Assembly (NCBI GenBank): GCA_025738555.1
Contig: JAOVFP010000006.1
Location: forward strand, 2,170,001 to 2,234,000
Length of the DNA: 64,000 nucleotides
From: Cyathus striatus
Taxonomy: Eukaryota; Basidiomycota; Agaricomycetes; Agaricales; Nidulariaceae
Reading direction: 5' to 3'
Shown here piece after piece: positions 1 through 11,099 of this stretch. Within the stretch, counting starts at the first letter, position 1. Each line of letters starts with the position of its first letter. A program made the translations under genes and the position numbers. The notes under the pieces were generated by a model. The model saw only the letters and a list, made by a program, of their open reading frames with translations, did no database searches and was not told where the DNA came from.

Positions 1-240
1 CCTTAAGTCTGGTTCACAGTTCTCTTAATAGTAGATTTTCATGAACCTGTTCAAACCTGTTCAAATGGGTTTGAACCAATTTTTAATACTACAAATTTTG
101 ATAATTTTTTGGGACATCCATAAGCAAGAACTATGGAATTTTTGGCAAGAGCAGACCACTGGACATGCATTTGTGAGATCAATGTAAATTTTTAGTCAGT
201 GTGATCTGACTGCACAGCTTTGAAGTTTGATCATTAGTGT

Positions 241-685
241 GTGGTTATTCCTAGCTTGGAATTTTTAATTAAATGCTGGGAATCAATGGCCGATAAGTCA
301 TATTTTTACAAAGTAAAGGGTGCTCTTGAGGCAGGTATTAAGAACCCCAAGAAATGGCACCATTGTGTTGATGATACCTCTACTGTGTATTTTATCTATC
401 TTAGTAAGTGCATTATACACCATATTCAACAAACCATTGCTTATAATGTTTCAGTTCTTGATCCTAAGATAAAAGACATCTATTTTCATGTTCAATGGAA
501 TGAAGAACAGTATCAAGAAGGAATGAAATGGCTTGAAGGTGTTGTAAGTAAATATGTAATAGCTGTTATTCTTTTCATTATCTAACATCTTTGTATAGTT
601 TGATGAGTATTATGTCAGAAAAATTGCAAACAGCATATCAGAGCCTTACACTTCTGATGGGCTTACATGTCCTGATCAGCATTAG
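241..685 (+). pseudogene. hAT-type transposase fragment (C-terminal half)
   Basis: The reading frame resembles the region just before the dimerisation domain of hAT transposases: a block LEFLIKCWESM, then a block ALEAGIKNPKKW, then LDPKIKDIYF followed by a W and a run of acidic residues. A clean 55-bp intron (544-598, GTAAGT..TATAG) joins it in frame to FDEYYVRKIAN, after which a TAG at 683-685 ends it. The upstream DDE region would lie outside the window. The usual hATC dimerisation block is not seen, so this is probably a truncated relic. Assignment is by motif recall only; hAT is likely, the exact clade unknown. Confidence 0.55.
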
Positions 686-1080
686 CAGGAGGGCATATCA
701 GTTAGTTCATAAGGCCATATAAAACCTAGTAATAATGATCAGTTCTTATTTTAACCCCCCTAATAATCATATAAGCTCTGATAACAGTTGGTAAGTTGAC
801 TGCCTGTGAAGACACCAGGCCATATCAACTATGAAATCTACTGATACTTTGTAACACTCTACCATATCAGACCACATCAGCTTGAATCATTTCAGGTATG
901 CTGTTCACAGGTAATCATATCTGACCTTACCACATATTATTGTTTTTATATGTTGCTCCAGGTAAGCATATCAGTTCTTGCATTGTAACTTCACCAGTGT
1001 CACCACTGGTATACACCACTGAGTAAGAATATCAGGCATTATCATATCTTATTATATACAGCTGGGAAGCATATCAAGTT
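634..1080. repeat. Cluster of CATATCAG-like motifs
   Basis: About eight copies of CATATCAG or a one-base variant (CATATCAA, CATATCTG) occur in 450 bp of AT-rich DNA, beginning inside the end of the hAT fragment. Two inverted copies (CTGATATG) occur near 3100-3115. Motifs forward at one end and inverted at the other are typical of subterminal repeats of DNA transposons, but no terminal inverted repeat or target duplication was found. Confidence 0.5.
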
Positions 1081-3534
1081 TGAATATGTTGTGGAAGGGA
1101 TGGTTGGACCACATGTAATACAAATGAAATGTTGTACTATTTCAATGCTTATTCCTTTATGTCTCATCCTTCCCTTTAATTTGTTCTAATGCAAAAATAA
1201 CCTTTGCTTACCATTCCTCCATTCTATACTTTCTATTATTTGAGCTTTTTATTCCAACTGTACTAACACACTTTTGTTTTCTTTGAGCTTTTCAATATGG
1301 ACTTAGCAACATGGTGAGTTAGATGCCATTGCCAAACAAGTCTCCACCAAACAAAGTCAGGTGACCAACACACCAGCCAATGTGTGTTCAACATGCATCA
1401 AGTATTTCTGTTTATAGCTCTTGCCTCTTGCTTCTCCCCTCTTCACCTTTCCTTAAGCTTCAAGGCCTCAAGCATTACCTCAAAAGGAGGATCAAGCATG
1501 GTGAATGAGTTTTACCTTCATTGTTCCTCACATGTTGTCTGACACTGCTTGATTACCTTTTCTTACTGACATTCAGGAGCTCGAAGGATTGACGAGGTGA
1601 CAACCTGATCTCAATGCTCTATGCTGCCTTGTTGCATTTGCAGCTTGGGCTACTGCATCTACCCATGGGGAGGGGTAGGACATGTCTTCGCACCAGTACT
1701 GTGGAGCCTCAAGAAACTTCTAGCTATCATCTTGGTCTCGAGAGTTCCCAAGTGTTGAGTTATATTTTACTTACATTCTTGTGTTTCATTCTGATATTAT
1801 GGTCAATTTATGTACACTATGACTTTCTTTTTCCATTGTGTCTCAACTGGGCTTCAACAGCATGAAAGCAGATGATAGCATAAATTTTTGGACTCATATG
1901 TGGTCTAGCTGCTGCATGTGGAGTCACATGTTTACAAATTTAAGTAAACACAGAATGTGCTTCCATTTCCAATTCATTCCATGAACCCCACCCAAACAAA
2001 GTGAATTCGTAATTGCTGCAATTGCCTCCAACTGCACAGCATCCCCATTGGCATTTAAAGAGCTGACTGAGGACAATCTAACCAAGTACCTTGCGATGCC
2101 ATGTTCTCCAAGTGTTCTCAGCCATATTGCCCTTCTTCTACTGAAAATGACCTTTGGTATGTCCTCACTATTCATGAATCATGACTGCAGTTCTCCTCTG
2201 TCCTATCAGATGACTGCTACATGATACCTACATCTACTCAACTATTTTTGACTCAAACTGATCATGGATCACCCATGATTAGTGTCGATGACTGGCCTCA
2301 GGGATTGTACATGATAATTTTGCCAACTTTGGTGTTTTGGTAAAGCCTGCAATAATATTGGCTCGCATGGTGTAGTAAGTATCCTTTTACACCGGTTTTA
2401 TCTATGGTACTTTTGCTAATTGTTAAAATAGGTGATCTTACTGAGACTTCAGACTTTGATGGTTCATGGTCCTCCAAACAAAAGGTGCATGGTGTCTGGT
2501 GTTTCTAGTGATGTCGTATTTTGGCTAAAGAGTGACATATAGTAACAATTACCAGGTGTGCCATTGAAACACATGCCACAGAGGGTATGCAAGATGTAGA
2601 ACTGAAGCTGGAAAAGCATCTTTGTAGTGTAGAAACATGGTCTTGATATTTGTATATATGCACTGTAATAAGCATTGAATATTTTCTCTGTCATCCTTTG
2701 GATTATATCAGTAAGAGCCTAGCAACAACATATACAATATATACTACTAAGGTCACATCATGTTGTATTGAATTCCATCACACAGATAAGATGTATAAGT
2801 ACTTACCAATCATATGTTTGCTGTTCTGTCTATTCAGTTGTGACCACCCAGACTTGCACAAGCACACTAGCATTGGATAGGTAGGTTAGATATAGCAGAT
2901 AGTGTAATTATTACTTGAATATCAGCTTAATCTGCAATAATCATTCTAATCAGTCATACCATACCTTATTCAGTGAATCATTTTTGGTCACTCTGTTCAT
3001 ATAGATTAGATATATAACTCATATAAAAGTGATTGAGTGGATAGGAAGATTATTGAAGTATAATATAACTTATAACCCCCCCGAACTGCTGATAGCCTGA
3101 TATGGCCTGATATGTCTAGCTCAGGACAAATATGCTGTTCTCAATTTTTCCAACATATAGGCCACCAAAATCAATCAACCCCTTGTCTAATGATTCAACT
3201 AAAGGCAAGTATAGTTTTACAATTTTTATGTATTTAATGACTAACTATTGTCTCTCAGCTAAGAATATAGCATCATCAAGCAAGGCAGCCCCAAGAATGT
3301 ATGGTAGTGTAATATTAAGGAAATGATCCAGACTTTGTAGCTAATGAATTTTAGTTTAAAGTTGGAAACTCATAACTTTCAATTTAGCTATAAGTTCTTT
3401 CATCTATTTGATTCATTTTTATATTGTAAGGTGTACACAACTTCTACTATATTCTACTAGTGTATTTACAATACATTCTAACTCTGTCATTTGGATTAAC
3501 ACAAATTAACAGTGAAATAAAAAAAATAGTTGAA
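1081..3534. other. AT-rich region without a recognisable gene
   Basis: Only short open frames (under 90 codons) with no recognisable motif are present. The base composition is lower in GC than the gene-rich part of the window. It probably represents old transposon-derived DNA between the motif cluster and the GAAC-rich segment. Confidence 0.5.
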
Positions 3535-3695
3535 GGGTCCAGTTCAAAGTTCAAACCTACTCTGAACTGAAACTGAACCTACATGAACCTGAACTGTAAG
3601 TCCAGTTCAAAGTTCAGAAATTTGGCTGAACCGAACCTAAGGTTCAGTCCTAGGTTCTAAAAAAATGGTAATGAACCAGACTGAACTGGACTTTC
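3535..3695. repeat. GAAC/GTTC-rich imperfect repeat segment
   Basis: The segment is built from variants of CTGAACCT and AGTTCAAAGTTC in both orientations. Related words (GAACCTGTTCAAACC) occur at 40-80 at the window start. The two could be subterminal regions of one hAT-like element enclosing 1-3.7 kb, but the outer end of the left copy is outside the window. Confidence 0.4.
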
Positions 3696-4229
3696 TCATC
3701 ATAGATTGTGAATGAGTCTGAGATATATTTGGGATATATATATGTAGGGATGGTCAATGGGAGGCAGTATTTTCAGTAAGCTGCAAAGTGTGATACCTGG
3801 CATTGAGTTAATGAAAGATCCCACTGAGTTTTAAGGATGTTGAATAAAAAGGACTAGGATACAACTGCAATCTTTTACAAGAAATTTAAATGCTCTGTTA
3901 ATAACTTGGAAGTGTCAACTACGTCAACAGAAACCTTGCTTGCAATAAAAAATAACTAAAATTTTGATGGTACAGTGCAACAATGAATAATAGAAAAGGA
4001 ATGAATGTAGCTATGAAGAATTTGAATTAACCAAACTATTCCAAATTGGAAGTGTCAAATTCATTGCATGAAGGAAAGGAAGAATTAAGTTAACAAACAA
4101 GAGAAATGACTACAGTAAGTAAGAGTCCAAGATTGGGATTAATAAGCAGTGCAACAATGCCTGCTTAGTGGTAGAGATATGAGAGGGTCTAATTTATGTA
4201 GAACACCATTTTCACATGGATTTATCTTA
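3696..4229. other. AT-rich DNA, nothing recognised
   Basis: Non-coding, AT-rich sequence with no open frame, RNA gene or repeat that could be supported. Confidence 0.5.
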
Positions 4230-6275
4230 TTATTACCATTCACATTGACAGGAGGAGGCAATGGAGAGAGAAAGGGGTGACTGAGAGAAGGGGAAACAGC
4301 CATAATCACACAAACAATTACATCAACAGGGGGTAAGAACAGTGGTACAATGGTATACTGCCCCCATTGACAGGGGGGGGGGATAGAGAAGGTACAGTCA
4401 TGACACCACCAACAATCACATTGCCAGGAGGAGATGGAGATGGGACAGCAGCATGAAGACATGGCTACTCCACCAACAATCATACTGACAGGATGAGGGG
4501 ATGGGGAGAGGAGTCAAGACAGGGACATAACACACCAATGACACCCCATCAACAAACCCCCCACCAAACAATACCCCACCAACAATTGCAGTGACAAGGA
4601 GAAAGAACAGAGGGATGACAAGGGTACAACAACATACCAAACCCACCAACAATTACATTGACAAGGTGAAGAGACGGATAGGGAATGGGAATGGAAAGGG
4701 GAGACAGAGGCCATAAACCCACCAACAATAGAGTCAAGAGGGGCAAGGGAGGGAAGGAGGTCAACAATATACCAATATACTGACTCCATCAAGGAGCCTC
4801 AGCCCCCACCTCTTCTTCCTTGTGTGCCTGCCTGGGTTGTCCACACCTTGCAAGATGAGAAGCTCAGGTTTGAGCCATTCATGTGTGACATGGAGGGAGT
4901 GAGTCTGGCATATACAGTCCTTGAGGCATTTGAGCCTAGGCATTCATCTACAGCCTGGGGATTACACTCTCTGTGCTATGGAACCTGACAAGGAAGTGTA
5001 ACCAGAGACTCAATGGAATCTAGAAGTCCTGCAGTAATTCACGTTAAAAGTCAAGTCTAAGGATCAGAATAGATGTGAAACACACCGACATCAAAAGGTC
5101 GGCACTCCCTCTCCTTCTTCCCATCCCTATCGACCTGTTCACCCTCCTTGCCAACTTCACCATGCACACCAACTCCAAAGCCCGCAAGCATAGCTCACAG
5201 TTTGGAACCCGACAAGATCCACACTGAGGAGTCCGGAGAAAAGTTGGGTACGGATGGAGAGGCAGCAGAAGATATCGGAGGAGGGAAAAGTGACATGCAT
5301 GAGAAACCCGATGGGGGGTGATGATGGGAGGCGTGCACACAGGAGGGCAGGAAGGAGAGGAAGGTAGTAGTCATTTACCCAAACTATGAGAAGTGAGTAG
5401 AGTGAAAGTGTCAGTAATAAATAACGTACTGATATTGCCTTCTTGGTATTTGCTACAATGGTGTCGGCAAAGCATTTATTGGCAGCTACATACTGCCTGT
5501 ACAACTTGCTTTTGTAGAATAATTTGGACTTGGGGCACAGCTGGAACTGCATAATGCAGACAGGGCCCTCAGGCCCTTGCCAAAGCCATCGGTAGCGGTA
5601 CCCAGAGTGCCAACCCAGAGCTTCTTCATACAGTCACCACTCCCGCTATTGACAGGGTGGGGGGATAGATAGAGAATGGACAACAATGGTCCAACGACAT
5701 ATAAAACCCACCAATGATCACGCCGACAGGGTAAAGGGACAGACAGGGAAAGGGGATAGAAAGAGGAGACAGAGGCTATGACCCCACTGCATCAAGAGGG
5801 GTAAGGGAAGGAGGGAAGGACAATGATACACCAACCCTACCAATGAGCCATATCTTCGTTGCATGCCTGTTGGATTTTCTACACTTAGCAAGACAACAAC
5901 TTCGGCCTGGAGCCGCTTGCACAGACGAAGCGGTTCTAGCATATACAGTCATCGAGATATTTAAGCTTATATACCTAAAAAACACGAAGTCCACCAAAAC
6001 CATTAATACAAACTGCCCCAAAGAACAATAATCAGCTTATAGCTGAGGGAATAGCTACCTGCCAATTACCCAATGAAAAAATGTAGAACGGTATCTGCTT
6101 ACTAGCAGACAGTGTAACTCCTCCCGTTGGCAGTAAGTACGCCAAGTCTGTAAAACAGGAAGCACCAGAGTTATTAACAAGGCTAAAGAGGAGAGAGAGA
6201 GGGAGAGAGGGAGAGATGGAGAGAGGGAGAGGGAGAAAGAGGACCAACAGCAAGGCCACCAATGATTGCGCTGAA
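4230..6275. repeat. Degenerate minisatellite (CACCAACAATnACATTGACAGG)
   Basis: About a dozen degenerate copies of a unit centred on CAACAATCACATTGACAGG followed by a purine-rich GGGGAxAGAGA stretch occur at spacings of roughly 50-90 bp, near 4238, 4308, 4366, 4408, 4472, 4570, 4645, 4718, 5640, 5708, 5785 and 6256. A non-repetitive block (4800-5630) interrupts the array. The many open frames on the minus strand here are products of the repeat and are not annotated. Confidence 0.6.
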
Positions 6276-6413
6276 TGGGGGAGTCGATAGAGAGTGAAGG
6301 AGGACGTGGCCATGAGCACTGGGGTGGAAAGAAAAAGTCCGCAAGGCGATGAGGAATGATGAACACATGACCATGGGAGAAGTCATGTGTGGGTTGAAAA
6401 GTGCAACCTATTT

Positions 6414-7060
6414 CACTCCTGGCTGCCGACTTTTTTGCTGTTCGCAAAATCCATCCAAATTTAACCTCAATAACTTTAAATATTGACTGAACATTTTGGC
6501 TGTCGCAAAATGTTCACTATTGGCTAGTGCAAAATTGTAGACAAATATTACATTTTGTACATATCTTGTATGAATACAAATCATTCTTTTTGTTCTAATT
6601 TTAGCTTCATCAAAATAAGTGTCAAATGTAACATTGTGAACGTGTTTTGACCTCACGCAAAATTTATTGTTTTACATGACTTCAAAACCCATGCAAAATG
6701 AATCATTTTGCTTTTTCTCTTAAAATAACAGGTTCACCAGTTGTGTTATTTGAAGAGAAAAAGCAAAATGATTCATTTTACATGGGTTTTGCAGTCATGC
6801 AAAACAATAAATTTTGCATGAGGTCAAAACACGTTCACAACGTTACATTTGACACTTATTTTGATGAAGCTAAAATTAGAACAAAAAGAATGATTTGTAT
6901 TCATACAAGATATGTACAAAATGTAGTATTTGTCTACAATTTTGCACTAGCCAATAGTAAACATTTTGTGACAGCCAAAATGTTCAGTCAATATTTAAAG
7001 TTATTGAGGTCAAATTTGGATGGATTTTGCGAACGGCAAAAAAGTCGGCAGCCAGGAGTG
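6414..7060. mobile_element. Near-perfect palindromic foldback element (MITE-like)
   Basis: Two arms of 317 bp (6414-6730 and 6744-7060) are inverted copies with few mismatches and a 13-bp spacer. The outer ends are CACTCCTGGC and GCCAGGAGTG. The flanking bases are TTT on both sides, which would fit a 3-bp target duplication and, with CACT-type ends, a CACTA-like origin, but T-runs are weak evidence. Both strands carry the same open frame because of the symmetry; it is not considered a gene. Confidence 0.75.
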
Positions 7061-8040
7061 TTTTCACCTGAGAGAGTACCTTGCAAGCAAGGTGATCTTT
7101 CTAATGCAAGTTACGGCATCGCCTATTGTCTTCAAGTCTACGTCAACGGAAGACAGGGAGATAATCTCGTTGGATTTCGATAACTAAGCCTTCAGAGACA
7201 AAGAAGGTTGCACTGTGGACGAATACAAGAATGTATGCGGAGATATTGATATTTTATAGTTCACTACCCCCGCAGACGGCAATTTTGTCCCGGAGCTCAG
7301 CATAGAGGTAGGTGTCCCCTCTACCCCACAAAATCTACTTTGGGTAACCTTTGATGCAACGAGGCCTAGTGTCACTCTTTGCGAGACTCCATGTCTTTGA
7401 ATACTTAGCTCCCTCGCAGGTGAGGCTCGTCTTTTTGCTCAGATTATGATGTGTACTTAATTGACGTGCTCAGGGCTTAGCCTCAGCGACATGTGAACTC
7501 TGGTAGAACTGAGGCTCAGTCAAGATTGTGTATTCAATGGTGTTACTTGGAAGTGGTGGTAGCCTCATGGATGGAAGTAGTGGGTGCCGACGTAGTGAGA
7601 TGCTAGCCCTAAAATTTCGAGTAGTGAGTGTCATCTGAACAATTTATGTCTGGACTTCGAAACTAATGCAGTGATGGCATATTTACTAGATAGCGGAAGC
7701 TCAGATTGTAATTTGACAGGGACAGGAGCATACTACAAGAGTATTTGTATTATTAACAACTATGCTGCATATGAATATTTTGTTATTTTCAAACCTGATT
7801 TGAAGGCCTAAGTGGGTTCAACACACCGTAAGCCGTAAGAATACCACAATGACTGCGAATTTGAAGCCTACTCATGACATTCCCTTCGCGTTTAGAAACC
7901 CAAATGCGCCATTTACGTGCTCAAGAGATATCGATCCATCCTGTTTCCGTATCTTTGAACAAGCACTGCCTCCTCAAGGGCTTGCGTCATGTCTGTACAG
8001 GTACATGGCCCATACCCAGTGCTATTCATCTGGCTACTGG
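7061..8040. other. Region between palindrome and hAT element, no gene supported
   Basis: An open frame beginning at 7849 runs into the left end of the hAT element at 8049, so a former coding segment may have been interrupted there, but nothing in it is recognisable. Confidence 0.4.
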
Positions 8041-8546
8041 TACCTACTTAGGGCTGTACACCGTACCGTATATGGTATACGGTCGTATAGCTTACGGCCA
8101 GGTGACGGTTATGGTTTGCCCGTAACCATACCATATCAAGAAAATTTTTCAGCACGAAAAAATGGTACGGTCCGTAAAACGGTTACCGCCGGTCTCATAC
8201 GGTTATATGGGTAGTAAATGTGAGATTTTTTTCTTTGAATCAATAAATTTTATTATATAAAGTGTCCAAGAAGTGTTTATAAAGCATAAAATGTGAGTTG
8301 GATACTGCATAAGAGATTCAATGCTATGAAAATGTTCAGTGTTAGCTTGTGCAACTCAAATAGGCCTTGCATGTGAGCCATTAGTATGTTTACATAGTGT
8401 GTTTAATACATGGAAGTTCAATTGAATGATGTTGAAATATTTATTAACATAAAGAATGTAAAATAATGTGATTAAGCTACATGGGGTGTGGCATGGTACA
8501 TTAAATAGCTCAATTATATAATATGTATTAGTCTTAGTCTTAAGTT

Positions 8547-8655
8547 AGAGCCAAGTAGCACAGTTGAAAGATCATCTACATATTCTATGTCGGAAAAATT
8601 GAAAATAGCATTTCCCATCAAGCACGCTCTCAAGGTCGCAAGGTTCAACTCCAGG
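8547..8655 (+). repeat. Possible tRNA-derived SINE head
   Basis: An A-box-like word TAGCACAGTTG (8556-8566) and a perfect B-box word GGTTCAACTCC (8642-8652) are spaced about 75 bp apart, as in RNA polymerase III internal promoters. No cloverleaf could be folded by eye, so a SINE head is more likely than a tRNA gene. It lies inside the hAT element. Confidence 0.35.
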
Positions 8656-9073
8656 GCCACTTCCCGCCCAAGTCCTGCCTTAAACAAAACATAATTACTC
8701 TTTGGTATGGATTTGTTTCTTATCTTTCATGATACCGTAGTGGGGTAGAACTGAGTTGAAGAAACAGTGAAGTTTGTTCCAAAGCCATGCTAGGGACTGT
8801 TGTCTCCGGTGTACACTACAGAGCTCTAAGGGCTCACAAGTAATGTACAATATGCTGATAACATCGCAACACACTGTACGTTGTATTTGACTTTAATTAC
8901 AACTTACAACTGTTGATACACAGAGTAAAATACGTTAGTCAGATTATAATTTCTATTTACTATGTCAGTGCCGTTATAACGCCGTACAACTGCTTGTAAC
9001 CATTTTAACATCTTCATTGAGCGCGTGAGAAACGTACGGCTATATCAGACCTTCACGAGTTTAGTGATGGTAG

Positions 9074-10208
9074 TAGTCTCGGTTCTCCATCCGTTTTCGG
9101 CCATTCGTCCTAAAAAGGACTTCTGAGCGCAAACGTCTGGGATATCACCAACGACCTTTGGGGGAGTGTGCATTCCGCGATTACCGGGAATTCGGATGGT
9201 GCTTTCGCATGACTAAAGCCTGAAATGCTCACGTGAGTTACCCATTTTGGTATGTATTTCTTGCTTTGTAATCACAGAAATGTGTCGCGTCCTCCACTGT
9301 AAGTATATTATCCATGTCCCCCTTAGTTTTGCCACTCTGTATGGTTATTTGGTGATCAGGACCCTTGTTATTCTAATCGGCGGCAGCCTGTGACACGCGT
9401 GACATCTTCGTTGGCAGACTTACACTTCGAGAAACTCATTCAAACGGTACGCTCCTCTTTTATTCTTTCGCCCAGGTACAACTCAAGATTATCAATAAAC
9501 GGGTACGTTTCTATTCTATCCGAGTGTACTGACCTTCGTGTATTCATAGGAATACACCAACACTTGTAGCTCACAGGAACCACAACAGTCCATGGCTGGT
9601 TCATGGGATCCAATATTGTTGTGATTTGGTCTTCGTGTCTATGATCATGTTCATGGTGAGCTACATTCACATGCAGATCCACACTGTCATGCACCAGTGA
9701 CCACTGAGTATGAACCTGCCGTGAAAAAGAGTCAAAACCGATGCGGCATTAACGAAAAACAAAAGAAAGCGTAATCCCCCACTTTCAGTACATTTATGCT
9801 ATGCCGGTACGCACACACTTTATTTACCATTACCACAGATATACTACGTAAATACCTATTATGTTCTCCTCTTGTTCACCCACTATGCTACACCTCTGAC
9901 ACCTTTCTACCCTGCACGCAACCACTGCACCCTTGTAAGGTAGTGGGCTATGCCGCTTGCCGGCCCTATTCCATTATACTTACAGTGGAGGACGCGACAC
10001 ATTTCTGTGATTACAAAGCAAGAAATACATACCAAAATGGGTAACTCACGTGAGCATTTCAGGCTTTAGTCATGCGAAAGCACCATCCGAATTTCCGGTA
10101 ATCGCGGAATGCACACTCCCCCAAAGGTCGTTGGTGATATCCCAGACGTTTGCGCTCAGAAGTCCTTTTTAGGACGAATGGCCGAAAACGGATGGAGAAC
10201 CGAGACTA
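9074..10208. mobile_element. MULE-like element with 234-bp TIRs, nested in hAT element
   Basis: Terminal inverted repeats of 234 bp (9074-9307 and 9975-10208) start TAGTCTCGG and end CCGAGACTA. A 9-bp duplication TGATGGTAG flanks them exactly (9065-9073 and 10209-10217). Long TIRs plus a 9-bp TSD are the signature of Mutator-like elements. The 667-bp interior carries no recognisable transposase; a minus-strand open frame (9694-9440) could be captured host sequence (Pack-MULE type), but its origin is unknown. The TIR arms are nearly identical, so the insertion looks recent. Confidence 0.85.
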
Positions 10209-11099
10209 TGATGGTAGTAACCACTACTAACTACCTACTAAAAGCCATGTAACTACGCATCCTACATAATCAGTGAGTTTACTCTGCCATGACTCGGAAA
10301 AAGGTTATAGATGGAAGCAGTAAGCAGCATGAAGAACTCGAAGTATGTAAGCACTCAAGGTACCTGTATATATCATAAACTTACCGTTCATTTAGACAGG
10401 CACTGAAAATGTCGACAGTCATACTAGTGAGCACAAGGTAAGCAGTGCTATTCCTTATGACCTCGAGTCATATCATGCATGCTTGCAAATGATAGGCTGG
10501 AGTGAAAAATGCAAAGAATCGTACTTAAATCCCACTATTCAACCGAGTTTTTGAGTGGTATATAGCTATAATGAAATATTTAAGAGACTTACGTTCTTTT
10601 CTTTAATTTAGGTCTCGAAAATTCAGATATTTGATTTGATTATACCGTATGACCGTACAGGACCGTATTACGGCCGTTTTTATACGGTCTCCATACGGCT
10701 GAAACCGTTCCGTAACCGTACCGTATTGAAAGGTCTCCAAAGCCTTGACGGGACGGTTACGGGCCCGTATATACGGGTACCGTATAACCGTATTGTACGG
10801 TGACGGTGTACAGCCCTATACCTACTAGTATTTGCGGTGGAGCAGTCTAGCACAAATATGTCTCCCTAGTACTTTGTCACTCTCCTTAGACGATCGTCGA
10901 TCGTCCATATTCCACTCGGCATGACGCTAAATTTATTTCTGAGTAATATATTTCAAGCATCGCAAGGCCCCACCCCCCTACGTTCCTATCCTTCACCTTC
11001 GAGAATACCAATACGGACCAAGATGGGTGTGCACCTCGACTCTTCATTTATGAACTAGCGTTAACCGATGCTGTAGGAATAGGATCAACTGTTAAAAAC

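Larger units (their letters stand above)
8049..10818. mobile_element. Non-autonomous hAT element with 8-bp TSD
   Basis: The ends are inverted: TAGGGCTGTACACCGT at 8049 and its complement ending at 10818. Both are flanked by the same 8-bp sequence TACCTACT (8041-8048 and 10819-10826), the TSD length of hAT transposons. The subterminal 150-190 bp on each side are packed with CCGTA/TACGG words in both orientations, as expected for transposase binding sites. No transposase frame is present. The interior holds a nested MULE-like element (9074-10208); without it and its 9-bp TSD the hAT element is about 1.63 kb. Confidence 0.85.

Noticed and set aside
4139..6447. Many minus-strand open frames of 60-130 codons
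   Set aside because: They come from the purine-rich minisatellite; overlapping frames, low-complexity composition, no motifs.
6408..7183. Matching open frames on both strands giving the same protein
   Set aside because: A consequence of the palindrome; no protein family recognised and no independent evidence of coding.
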